Assembly (NCBI GenBank): GCA_002293525.1
Contig: DBDJ01000011.1
Coordinates: 1 to 19,165 of the forward strand
DNA length: 19,165 bases
DNA from: Lachnospiraceae bacterium UBA935
GTDB taxonomy: Bacteria; Bacillota; Clostridia; Lachnospirales; Lachnospiraceae
Direction of reading: 5' to 3'
Of this stretch, positions 1 to 7,595 are shown one piece after another. Numbering within the stretch: position 1 is the first letter of the stretch; every line of letters starts with the position of its first letter. The notes under the pieces were generated by a model, which saw nothing but the letters and a program-made list of their open reading frames with translations, made no database searches and had not been told where the DNA came from. The position numbers and the translations under genes are program-made.

Positions 1-1445
1 AAGGCGAAAGAGGATGTCCCGGTTCGGTTGGCCCGCAGGGCGAAAGAGGAAATGCTGGCCCGGTTGGCCCGCAGGGCGAAAGAGGAAATGCCGGCCCGGT
101 TGGCCCACAGGGCGAAAGAGGAATTGCCGGTCCGGTTGGCCCGCAGGGCGAAAGAGGAGTTGCCGGCCCACATGGACAGCAGGGAGAAAAAGGATGCCCC
201 GGGCCAATGGGCCCTCAGGGAGAAAAAGGAAATTGCGGACCAGCTGGTCCACAAGGGGAAAAAGGAAGTTGTGGCGAGCCAGGTCCACGGGGGGAAAAAG
301 GAGATTGTGGCGCATCAGGACGACAAGGTGAAAGAGGATATCCCGGCCCGGCAGGTCCACAGGGAGAAAAAGGAGATCCTGGTCCGAAAGGGCCACAGGG
401 AGACAGGGGATATTTCGGCCCGACAGGTCCACAAGGGGATAAAGGAAATCCTGGTCCTCGGGGACCACAGGGGGAAAATGGATGTGCCGGCCCGCCAGGC
501 AAACAGGGAGAAAGAGGGAATCCCGGTCCGGCCGGCCCGATGGGTCCGCGTGGGCTTCAGGGTCTCAGAGGCGATATTGGTCCTCAGGGCGATTGCGGTG
601 CTCCGGGTCCGCAAGGTATCAGAGGAAATCCTGGCCCTCAAGGCCTGATGGGTCCGCCCGGTCCGATCGGGCCAAAAGGCGATATGGGTCCGGCCGGCCC
701 GGCCGGTCCTGAAGGCCCGGTTGGGCCGGAAGGATCCCAGGGTCCGGTCGGCCAGGAAGGGCCAGTGGGGGCAGAAGGCCCGGCCGGTCAAGTCGGTCCG
801 CAAGGTCCGGTCGGGGCTATGGGCTGCCAAGGACCGCAAGGAGAACAAGGTCCTCAGGGTCCGGCCGGCCATCCCGGAGACACTGGTCCGACCGGCCCGA
901 CCGGTCCGGCTGGAATCGGTAGCACGATTTTTGTTGCCGCCGCTTCTCCGAAAACCTTAAGTATTAATGCACAGAATCATGACCGGTCCGGCGTAATCAT
1001 GGGTAATGTCATGTCTTATGACGGAGTTCAGCTTTCATCCGGATATCTGGATCAAAAAATAAAAGATAAAATTGCCGGCTGCAGCATGCTGATCTTGCAT
1101 GACTGTTATATAACGGATATCGGAATGTGTTTATATTTGTCAGATGATAGTCCGGAAATAACAGCAGATATGGTGGTATTTGCTCAGCTATGGATGTCTG
1201 AGGATAAGCATAATTATTTTAAACCGATCCAGGAAGCGGCGGTAAGAAAGCCGATTTATGCCGCAACTGAAGCAGATGACTGTATTTTGGAGACCGTTGC
1301 CCTAAAGCAGCCGGTTTTTATCAAAGCCGGAACCCGTTTGCTTTATGTTGTCGGTATAGATGCCCCTGATGTGTCAAAAGAGATATCCGTGAAGGCCTTC
1401 CTGAACGGAAGCTTTGCTTTGCGACACATCGCTGATTTACAGTAA
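1..1445 (+). CDS. Collagen-like surface/exosporium protein, 5' end outside window
   Basis: The frame is open from base 3 to a TAA at 1443-1445, giving 480 visible residues; the start lies upstream of the window. Residues from base 3 to 920 form about 102 uninterrupted Gly-X-Y triplets (GPQGERG, GPQGEKG, GPTGPTGPAG), the signature of a collagen triple helix. Bases 921-1442 encode a 174-residue non-collagen C-terminal domain, as in BclA-type exosporium glycoproteins, where a C1q/TNF-like trimerising head follows the stalk. That fold is inferred from architecture, not from a matched motif. About eight cysteines lie in Y or X positions of the stalk (GNC, GSC, GDC, GC), which is unusual and could allow disulfide cross-links. 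The GPT triplets near the end of the stalk could be glycosylation sites, as in BclA. The gene precedes a glycan operon on the same strand but is separated from it by a MITE-like element and a fresh promoter. The collagen-like nature is certain; the exosporium location is inferred. Confidence 0.93.
   Translation, partial: GERGCPGSVGPQGERGNAGPVGPQGERGNAGPVGPQGERGIAGPVGPQGERGVAGPHGQQGEKGCPGPMGPQGEKGNCGPAGPQGEKGSCGEPGPRGEKGDCGASGRQGERGYPGPAGPQGEKGDPGPKGPQGDRGYFGPTGPQGDKGNPGPRGPQGENGCAGPPGKQGERGNPGPAGPMGPRGLQGLRGDIGPQGDCGAPGPQGIRGNPGPQGLMGPPGPIGPKGDMGPAGPAGPEGPVGPEGSQGPVGQEGPVGAEGPAGQVGPQGPVGAMGCQGPQGEQGPQGPAGHPGDTGPTGPTGPAGIGSTIFVAAASPKTLSINAQNHDRSGVIMGNVMSYDGVQLSSGYLDQKIKDKIAGCSMLILHDCYITDIGMCLYLSDDSPEITADMVVFAQLWMSEDKHNYFKPIQEAAVRKPIYAATEADDCILETVALKQPVFIKAGTRLLYVVGIDAPDVSKEISVKAFLNGSFALRHIADLQ
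3..182 (+). repeat. 36-bp tandem repeat coding for collagen triplets
   Basis: Five units begin at 3, 39, 75, 111 and 147. Each starts with ggcgaaagagga and most end in ggttggcccgcag or a close variant. One unit encodes 12 residues (GERG, then a variable dipeptide, then GPVGPQ). The array probably continues upstream of the window. Because the unit is a multiple of nine bases, gain or loss of copies changes stalk length without breaking the frame or the Gly-X-Y register. Confidence 0.9.
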
Positions 1446-1468
1446 GTATCCGGCACAGCAGGACATTA

Positions 1469-1630
1469 GTTACTGTTCAGCCCCTAGCCGAAGTGCATCA
1501 AACCCCTGCTCCACAGTAACATTTATGCACACAAAATGCGATAAAACTGCATTTTGGCGCTTGCACAACTCGGAATTTTGCGCAAAAACAGCGCAAAACA
1601 CCTCGTGGAATACTACCTGTGAACAGTAAC
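1469..1630. repeat. MITE-like inverted-repeat element
   Basis: A 162-bp segment is bounded by perfect 11-bp inverted ends, gttactgttca at 1469-1479 and tgaacagtaac at 1620-1630. A third, internal copy of the end motif (acagtaac) lies at 1513-1520. Inside are two perfect hairpins: caaaatgc/gcattttg (1532-1539 with 1549-1556) and ttttgcgc/gcgcaaaa (1576-1583 with 1591-1598). There is no coding capacity. The last 30 bp (1601-1630) recur, inverted and nearly identical, at 4370-4400, which supports a dispersed repeat family. I see no clear target-site duplication. The hairpins may also help end transcription of the collagen gene. Confidence 0.7.
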
Positions 1631-1668
1631 GCCATTATATCCGAGACAGCAGACCACTATATTGAGAT

Positions 1669-1697
1669 TTGATAAATGCCGACAACTATGGTATAAT
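1669..1697 (+). promoter_or_regulatory. Sigma-A-type promoter of the glycan operon
   Basis: TTGATA (1669-1674) and TATAAT (1692-1697) are separated by exactly 17 bp, with a TATGG extension just before the -10 box. The first gene starts 44 bp downstream of the -10 box, after an aagga ribosome site at about 1731-1735. This is the only near-consensus promoter noticed between 1446 and 11831, so it may drive the whole glycan operon. Confidence 0.75.
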
Positions 1698-1708
1698 TAC
1701 CCATAGTT
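1684..1708. promoter_or_regulatory. Palindromic operator-like site over the -10 box
   Basis: The arms aactatgg (1684-1691) and ccatagtt (1701-1708) are perfect inverted repeats of 8 bp around a 9-bp centre that contains the TATAAT box. The placement suggests a dimeric repressor site that would occlude RNA polymerase. No candidate regulator gene lies in the window. A transcript beginning near 1704 would contain only part of the right arm, so a DNA-binding role is more likely than an RNA hairpin. Confidence 0.5.
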
Positions 1709-1741
1709 TTCAGGCGCAATCAAATTCAACAAGGATATCAT

Positions 1742-4366
1742 ATGAATAAAATAGTTTATAAAAGCCAGGCTTTACAGGCTTCCATTATTATAGTGGCCGC
1801 ATGTCTTATAGTATCACTTTTTCCCTTGCGTTTATGGAAAGAAACAGTAACCTTTACCGTTCCCGGTTCGTCCGGCGAGGTAAGCGGTCCGGTTGATGAC
1901 AGCCGGATGATTATGCAAAGCATGATAGCGCAATATGACCATATGGGAAGCATCAGGATCTATCTGGGTGAGGATACCGCCGGGGAGTCCTTTTATGTCC
2001 GGATGCTGGACACAGACTACGTGGAGATGTTCGAAGAAAGGGTGTATATAGAAGGACTGGACATTCCCGGTTATTTTGAGGTTTTGGTCGATCAGGATAT
2101 GAAAGTAGGGCAAAGATACTACCTGATTATTCAGGGCAGCGTTTCTGAGCTTGGTGAAGTATCCCATGTCTATGTAGGCAGTGAAGCTGTTATTGTTCCT
2201 GATTATCCTTTTGCCGGCGACATGCATTATCATGACAGCCGTGTGGAAGGAAGGAACGTCGCGGCGGACTATCACTATACAGTCCCGCTCAGAAAAGCAA
2301 AAGTGGCTTTTTTTGATGTGCTGATCTTGCTTTCGGCCGCCATTTTGCTTTATTGTGTCCGGTATTATTATCGGAAGAAGCCGGATCGAAACAAGCTGAT
2401 GACGGTCGAGCGGGTGATTAAATCCGTCGGGACTCCGGTTACGGTCGCAGCGACGCTGGCTGGTCTTGTGGCCGTGGTCATGAAGGTGTTCGGCAGTTAT
2501 ACTTTGGACAATACTTTCTTTTTTATCAGTATTTTGCTGTCAGGCGGGATCGTGCTTTATGGAATCAATCATAACCGCGACGGTCAGGGAGCCATCATCA
2601 ACAGGGACATTATCAAAGAAAAATGGCCGGACATTCTCCAGTCGGTTTTCCTGGCGCTGGCAATCGCTGCCTGCTGTGAGTATATGAACGGCTTATATGA
2701 CATCCATCATGCCATAGCGGAGCGGAAAGAAATTATTTTCTTTGCCTTAGCCATGATCGTGATGCTCCGGCTTAAAGAAGTCCTAAGATTTCACAACGTG
2801 GTATATGTGATCGTAGCCGGATTCTATGGCCATCATTACTATACGGAAAACTTAACCGAGGAAATGACTGATCTCGACCGGCAGAGCCTGAAGCTGCTGG
2901 TATGGGCAGGGGCATTTGCCGGATTTGTAATCTTAAATGCGGCGATCCGGATCATTACGGCAATCATCCGTAAAGAAATGAAGAAACCGGCATATCTGTA
3001 TGGCGGGCTGATGGCCGTATTTTTATTACTGATTATGATTTTCCGTAACGGACGCTGGTGGACGGTTGCCCTGGCCGTTTCCTTTACGTTTTTTTATCTT
3101 CTGTATGGAGCATGGAAGAAATGGGACATTCTTACAAATATTGTCAGGGCAATTGTGATTCATTTTATCTGGTTCACGGGATATTCGTTACTGCATCGCC
3201 CCTTTGTCACGTTTCGAACGGTTCGCTATACGCATATTTTTCACACCGTTACCATTACAGCGACTTATCTGACGATGGTGGAGTGTGCGGCGCTGATTCT
3301 ATTTCTGGTGAAGTTCCGGAAGAGCCATAAGTTAAAGGATATCTGGAAAGAAGCAGTATTTTTCGGAGTGGTAACCTCCTATGTACTGTTTACTATGGCC
3401 CGTACCGGTTTTCTGGCGGTGGCGGTCACGGCGCTGCTGGCGGTTATCATTATGACGGTCGGCAAAGGCCGGGAGAAGCTTAAGAATATCTTGACGGCCA
3501 TGGCCATCATGGCGCTGGCGGCGGTGGTCTGTTTTCCCGTGACTTTTTTTGTGCAGCGGACGGTTCCGGCTTTGGTCAGTGAGCCGCACCTTCATGAAAT
3601 AGAATCCTATCCGGATGAGGTGATGCGCGGCCGCAAAGTAAATTCACTGGAATTTATGCGGGTGGGACGTTTTATTGAAGTGTTCGGGGAGAAAATATTC
3701 AGTATACCGGAAAGTACTTTTGATATATACGGTGAAATAAAAGAATTCAATGAGACCCATACTTATATTGACGGGCATCTGATGTCGATTCAGCAAGCAG
3801 AAGCACTGGGGCTGGATTCCGTGCAGTCGGTGGCGGAAGACAAAGCGGCCAACGCGGCAGAGAAGGTCAATACAGAGGACGAATCCATTGGCAGCGCTGT
3901 AGAGGAAACCGCAGGAAGTCCGGATCAGCCCGGTGAGGAAGACCAGTCGCTGTCGGATTATACCAACGGGCGAACCGATATCTTCCGCGCTTACCTGAAG
4001 CAGCTGACGATGTCCGGCCATCAGGAAATGGGTGCTTTGCTTGACGACGGAACACTGGCAGTCCATGCTCATAATATATATTTACAATTTGCTTATGATC
4101 ATGGTATCTTAATGGGCATCTTATTTGTAGCGGTAATCATTGCGACCTTGTTGCAAAGCTTACGGTATTACCGCCGGAATAAAGACCGGGAAAGCTATGC
4201 TGCCCTGCCGGCAGTGGTGACCGTGGCCGTAGCGGCGGAAGGGATCGTTGAATGGGTCTTCCATTTCAGTAATCCTTCCGGTTTTATCCTGGTGCTGATC
4301 ATCGCGCCGCTGATCTTCGGTATGCCGGAAGCGTTCAGGAAATCAAATCAGGTCAAGGATAAATAA
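1742..4366 (+). CDS. Wzy/O-antigen-ligase-like polytopic membrane protein
   Basis: This 874-residue protein has a membrane segment near residues 12-29 and an extracytoplasmic domain of about 155 residues. A second membrane segment near 188-208 and many further membrane segments follow. A large hydrophilic loop runs roughly from residue 610 to 770 and ends in HAHNIYLQFAYDHGI (H775, H777, N778). That HxHN-x-YLQ pattern before a membrane helix is typical of the Wzy_C (PF04932) family, which includes O-antigen ligases, polymerases and O-oligosaccharyltransferases that act on undecaprenyl-linked glycans outside the membrane. At 874 residues it is about twice the usual WaaL/Wzy size because of the N-terminal domain and the long acidic loop. 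It is the first gene of the operon, with aagga upstream of the ATG. Whether it polymerises, ligates glycan to the wall, or glycosylates a protein cannot be decided from sequence. Confidence 0.8.
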   Translation: MNKIVYKSQALQASIIIVAACLIVSLFPLRLWKETVTFTVPGSSGEVSGPVDDSRMIMQSMIAQYDHMGSIRIYLGEDTAGESFYVRMLDTDYVEMFEERVYIEGLDIPGYFEVLVDQDMKVGQRYYLIIQGSVSELGEVSHVYVGSEAVIVPDYPFAGDMHYHDSRVEGRNVAADYHYTVPLRKAKVAFFDVLILLSAAILLYCVRYYYRKKPDRNKLMTVERVIKSVGTPVTVAATLAGLVAVVMKVFGSYTLDNTFFFISILLSGGIVLYGINHNRDGQGAIINRDIIKEKWPDILQSVFLALAIAACCEYMNGLYDIHHAIAERKEIIFFALAMIVMLRLKEVLRFHNVVYVIVAGFYGHHYYTENLTEEMTDLDRQSLKLLVWAGAFAGFVILNAAIRIITAIIRKEMKKPAYLYGGLMAVFLLLIMIFRNGRWWTVALAVSFTFFYLLYGAWKKWDILTNIVRAIVIHFIWFTGYSLLHRPFVTFRTVRYTHIFHTVTITATYLTMVECAALILFLVKFRKSHKLKDIWKEAVFFGVVTSYVLFTMARTGFLAVAVTALLAVIIMTVGKGREKLKNILTAMAIMALAAVVCFPVTFFVQRTVPALVSEPHLHEIESYPDEVMRGRKVNSLEFMRVGRFIEVFGEKIFSIPESTFDIYGEIKEFNETHTYIDGHLMSIQQAEALGLDSVQSVAEDKAANAAEKVNTEDESIGSAVEETAGSPDQPGEEDQSLSDYTNGRTDIFRAYLKQLTMSGHQEMGALLDDGTLAVHAHNIYLQFAYDHGILMGILFVAVIIATLLQSLRYYRRNKDRESYAALPAVVTVAVAAEGIVEWVFHFSNPSGFILVLIIAPLIFGMPEAFRKSNQVKDK

Positions 4367-4369
4367 GAG

Positions 4370-4400
4370 GTAACTGTTCAATAGGTAGTATTCCGCGAGG
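4370..4400 (+). repeat. Solo end of the MITE-like repeat inside the operon
   Basis: This 31-bp stretch starts gtaactgttca and ends gtattccgcgagg. It matches the reverse complement of 1601-1630 with about two substitutions and a small difference in the middle. It fills most of the 51-bp gap between the membrane-protein stop and the next start, ending just before the agagga ribosome site. Only one element end is present, so it is either a decayed insertion or a shared short repeat. Confidence 0.65.
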
Positions 4401-4417
4401 TATAAAGAGGACGGAAC

Positions 4418-6289
4418 ATGAGAAAAGCCAAAACCCCGTTTAATTATAAATTATTGTACCGCCGGGCGGCATTGATCATCTATGATATTATCAGTGTGAT
4501 CTGTGCCAGTTATCTGGCATTAATCATGCGTTATGAATTTGATCTGTCGGGGATTCCCGACTATTTTCTGGAACCGATTACCAGATTCCTGGCTATCAAT
4601 ATTGTCCTGACTTTGACAGTCCTGTATTTCTTCCGGATGTATCATAGCCTCTGGGCCTTTGCCGGCGAGACCGAGTTACAGAACATCGTAATTTCCTGTG
4701 TGCTTTCGGCAGCGATTAACGGCATCGGGCTACAGTTTTTTCGTATGGAAAACCGGGCGGTACCCAACAGCTATTACTTTCTCTATGCCTTCATCCTGAT
4801 AACCTTTGTGTTTGTCAGCCGTTTTTCCTACCGTTTTTTCAGGGGCCTGAAACATAAGAAAACAAACAAGAATAACAATATCTCCGTCATGGTGATCGGA
4901 GCCGGCGAAGCGGCCAACCTGATTATAAAAGAGATTGTCAACAGTAATTTCAGCACCATGGTGATCCGCTGTATCATCGATGACGACAAAGGAAAATGGG
5001 GGCGCTTTATTCAAGGCATCAAGGTGGTGGGCGGTCGGGACAAGATTATCGAATGTGCCGATATTTACAGCGTGGATGAGATCATCGTGGCGATGCCCTC
5101 GATCACCCGCAGTGAAATGAAGGAAATCCTTGACATCTGTAAAGAGACAAGCTGTAAGCTGCGGGCCCTGCCGGGCGTATACCAGCTGGTAAACGGAGAG
5201 GTAAGCGTCAGCAAGCTGCGGGATGTCGAAGTCGAGGATCTGCTCGGCAGAGATGCGGTAGAAATCGATCTGGATTCTATTCTGGGTTATGTAAAAGACA
5301 AAAAAGTCCTGGTAACCGGCGGCGGCGGCTCCATCGGCAGCGAGCTGTGTCGGCAGATAGCCTCCCATGCGCCCTCGGAGCTGATTATCTTAGATATCTA
5401 TGAAAACAGTGTATATGAAATCCAGCAGGAACTGCTCAACCAGTATCCCGGCCTGAAGCTGACAGTACTGATTGCTTCGGTACGCAATACCGGCCGGATG
5501 AACCGGATCTTTGAGCGTTTCCGCCCGGACATCGTCTATCACGCTGCTGCCCACAAGCACGTGCCTTTGATGGAAGCCAGCCCCAATGAAGCCGTAAAAA
5601 ATAATATTTTCGGAACGTTTAAGACCGCTATGGCAGCAGCCATGAACGGGACCACCCGCTTTGTGATGATATCAACCGACAAGGCGGTGAATCCCACCAA
5701 TATTATGGGTGCCAGCAAGCGCATCTGTGAAATGATCATCCAGACCTTTAACAAACACTATGACACCGAATTTGTAGCGGTCCGCTTTGGCAACGTGCTG
5801 GGAAGCAACGGCAGCGTAATCCCGCTGTTTAAAAAGCAGATATTGGCGGGCGGCCCGGTAACCGTCACGCATCCGGATATTATCCGTTATTTTATGACTA
5901 TACCCGAAGCCGTTTCCCTGGTGCTGCAGGCCGGTGCCTATGCCAAAGGCGGGGAAATCTTCGTCCTGGACATGGGGCGCCCGGTAAAAATCCTGGATCT
6001 CGCCAAGAACCTGATCCGCCTGTCCGGTTTTCGCGTCGGAGAAGATATTAAAATAGAGTTTACCGGCCTCCGTCCCGGGGAAAAATTATATGAAGAGCTG
6101 CTTATGGAAGAAGAAGGCATGAAGGAAACCGCCAACCGGCTGATTTATGTCGGCAAGCCGATCGAGCTTGACGAAGAACGCTTCTTTGTTCAGCTCAAAA
6201 AGCTGAAAGAAGCTTCCAAAGCGGAAAATGACGACATCCGCTCGCTGATCAGGGAAATGGTACCGACCTATTCTTATAAGAATGTATAA
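4418..6289 (+). CDS. Membrane-anchored UDP-HexNAc 4,6-dehydratase, PglF/CapD/EpsC type
   Basis: The 623-residue product has about four N-terminal membrane helices (near 14-38, 53-72, 90-108, 118-138). A first nucleotide-binding region follows (VMVIGAGEA near 157), then the catalytic SDR domain of Polysacc_synt_2 (PF02719). The Rossmann motif TGGGGSIG begins at T300. The active-site stretch STDKAVNPTNIMGASK runs from S419 to K434. Met430 replaces the usual SDR tyrosine and Thr420-Asp421-Lys422 is present, as in PglF-type non-hydrolysing dehydratases. The expected reaction is UDP-GlcNAc to UDP-2-acetamido-2,6-dideoxy-4-keto-hexose on the inner membrane face. The length fits the full-length PglF/WbpM/CapD group. 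The aminotransferase that would use the product follows directly. A 14-bp direct repeat duplicates its last codons and stop. Confidence 0.92.
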   Translation: MRKAKTPFNYKLLYRRAALIIYDIISVICASYLALIMRYEFDLSGIPDYFLEPITRFLAINIVLTLTVLYFFRMYHSLWAFAGETELQNIVISCVLSAAINGIGLQFFRMENRAVPNSYYFLYAFILITFVFVSRFSYRFFRGLKHKKTNKNNNISVMVIGAGEAANLIIKEIVNSNFSTMVIRCIIDDDKGKWGRFIQGIKVVGGRDKIIECADIYSVDEIIVAMPSITRSEMKEILDICKETSCKLRALPGVYQLVNGEVSVSKLRDVEVEDLLGRDAVEIDLDSILGYVKDKKVLVTGGGGSIGSELCRQIASHAPSELIILDIYENSVYEIQQELLNQYPGLKLTVLIASVRNTGRMNRIFERFRPDIVYHAAAHKHVPLMEASPNEAVKNNIFGTFKTAMAAAMNGTTRFVMISTDKAVNPTNIMGASKRICEMIIQTFNKHYDTEFVAVRFGNVLGSNGSVIPLFKKQILAGGPVTVTHPDIIRYFMTIPEAVSLVLQAGAYAKGGEIFVLDMGRPVKILDLAKNLIRLSGFRVGEDIKIEFTGLRPGEKLYEELLMEEEGMKETANRLIYVGKPIELDEERFFVQLKKLKEASKAENDDIRSLIREMVPTYSYKNV

Positions 6290-6306
6290 TTCAAGAATGT
6301 ATAATT
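6278..6306 (+). repeat. 14-bp direct repeat across the dehydratase stop codon
   Basis: The sequence aagaatgtataatt occurs at 6278-6291 and again at 6293-6306, separated by one base. The first copy contains the TAA stop, and the second copy is untranslated. It looks like a slippage duplication. Slippage to one copy would keep the stop. Confidence 0.8.
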
Positions 6307-6398
6307 GCTGAAAATCAGGCTATGAACACTGTTAAGATAAAATATGAAAATGAAAGCTTAATTAGGTCATAAGGTAAAAAAGAAAAGGATACTGCCAT

Positions 6399-7541
6399 AT
6401 GATGAATAAACAAACTAAGAAGAAAATCTATCTTTCCTCACCGACTATGCATGGTCACGAACAGAAATTTGTTCAGGAAGCCTTTGCCAGCAACTGGGTG
6501 GCTCCTTTAGGCCCGAATGTCGATTATTTTGAAAAGGAGCTGGCCGCCTATGTCGGGAGCGGATACGCTGCCGCACTGAGTTCCGGTACCGCGGCCATCC
6601 ATTTAGCATTACGCCTTTTAGGAACGGCTCAAGGCGACACCGTCTTTGTGTCATCTTTGACCTTCAGTGCTTCCTGTAATCCTATTATGTACGAAAAAGC
6701 CACCCCTGTGTTTATTGATTCGGAGCCTGACACATGGAATATGTCTCCGGAGGCCTTAAAAAAAGCCTTTGAAAAGTATCCTCGCCCTAAGGCGGTGATT
6801 GTGGTACATCTATATGGAACCCCCGCAAAGCTTACGGAGATCCTAGCGATCTGTGAAGAGTATCAGGTGCCGGTAATCGAAGATGCTGCCGAATCGCTTT
6901 CCGCCACCTACCGTGGCAAGCTTACGGGAAGCTTTGGCAAACTGGGTGTTTTTTCTTTTAACGGGAACAAAATAATTACTACCTCAGGCGGCGGCATGCT
7001 GGTCTCAGACGAAGAAGAATATATTACCAAGGCTCGTTTTTTGTCCACTCAGGCTAGGGATCCGGCCAGGCATTATCAGCATTCCCAGCTCGGCTATAAC
7101 TACCGCATGAGTAATATTGTCGCCGGTATCGGCCGGGGACAGCTTCTTTACCTTGAGGAACACAAACAGAAAAAACAAGCACTTTACCGCCAATATCAGG
7201 ACGCGTTTGCGGATATTCCTGCGATAACCATGAACCCCCTTAACCGTGACGGCGAAGCCAATAACTGGCTCTCCTGCATAACCATCGACAAAGAAAGCCC
7301 GGTTACCCCCGACATGGTCATGGACGCCCTCGATGCCGAAAATATCGAAGCCCGTCCCATCTGGAAACCTATGCACCGGCAGCCGGTGTTTGCCGGGTAT
7401 GACTTTATTCCGCATCATAATGAAGGGAATATTGCCGTCTCAGAAGACATCTTCGCCAGGGGCCTGTGCCTGCCCAGCGATATCAAAAACACCGAAGAAG
7501 ACATGGAGTTAATTATTTCGACGATAAGAAGTCTATTCTAG
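6399..7541 (+). CDS. epsN: PLP-dependent sugar aminotransferase, DegT/DnrJ family, EpsN/PglE type
   Basis: The 380-residue product is full length for the DegT/DnrJ/EryC1/StrS family. It shares distinctive stretches with Bacillus EpsN as I recall it: IYLSSP near the N-terminus, NWVAPLGPNVD, SGTAAIHLALRLL, IDSEPDTWNMSP, EDAAESL and FSFNGNKIITTSGGGM. Lys191 in the GNK motif is the expected residue forming the Schiff base with pyridoxal phosphate. Family knowledge predicts amination of the 4-keto sugar made by the preceding dehydratase, using glutamate, to give a UDP-4-amino-4,6-dideoxy-HexNAc. Two adjacent ATGs occur (6399 and 6402); 6399 is chosen because aagga ends 9 bases upstream. The 109-bp gap before it holds no gene and no strong promoter. 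Confidence 0.93.
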   Translation: MMNKQTKKKIYLSSPTMHGHEQKFVQEAFASNWVAPLGPNVDYFEKELAAYVGSGYAAALSSGTAAIHLALRLLGTAQGDTVFVSSLTFSASCNPIMYEKATPVFIDSEPDTWNMSPEALKKAFEKYPRPKAVIVVHLYGTPAKLTEILAICEEYQVPVIEDAAESLSATYRGKLTGSFGKLGVFSFNGNKIITTSGGGMLVSDEEEYITKARFLSTQARDPARHYQHSQLGYNYRMSNIVAGIGRGQLLYLEEHKQKKQALYRQYQDAFADIPAITMNPLNRDGEANNWLSCITIDKESPVTPDMVMDALDAENIEARPIWKPMHRQPVFAGYDFIPHHNEGNIAVSEDIFARGLCLPSDIKNTEEDMELIISTIRSLF

Positions 7542-7595
7542 GGGTACTCTGATGAAACAGCATGTCCCTAATACTAAATCGAAAGGTGAGTGCTC

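Noticed and set aside
3..182. Regularly spaced repeats that might suggest a CRISPR array
   Set aside because: Repeats are contiguous, coding, and in frame with collagen triplets; there are no unique spacers and no cas genes.
14..872. Several long open frames on both strands within the collagen gene
   Set aside because: They arise from the repetitive GC-rich Gly-X-Y codons; only the frame with glycine at every third residue and a globular C-terminal domain is credible.
6290..6398. Possible internal promoter before the aminotransferase gene
   Set aside because: Only weak -35/-10 look-alikes; the 109-bp gap is explained partly by the 14-bp duplication.
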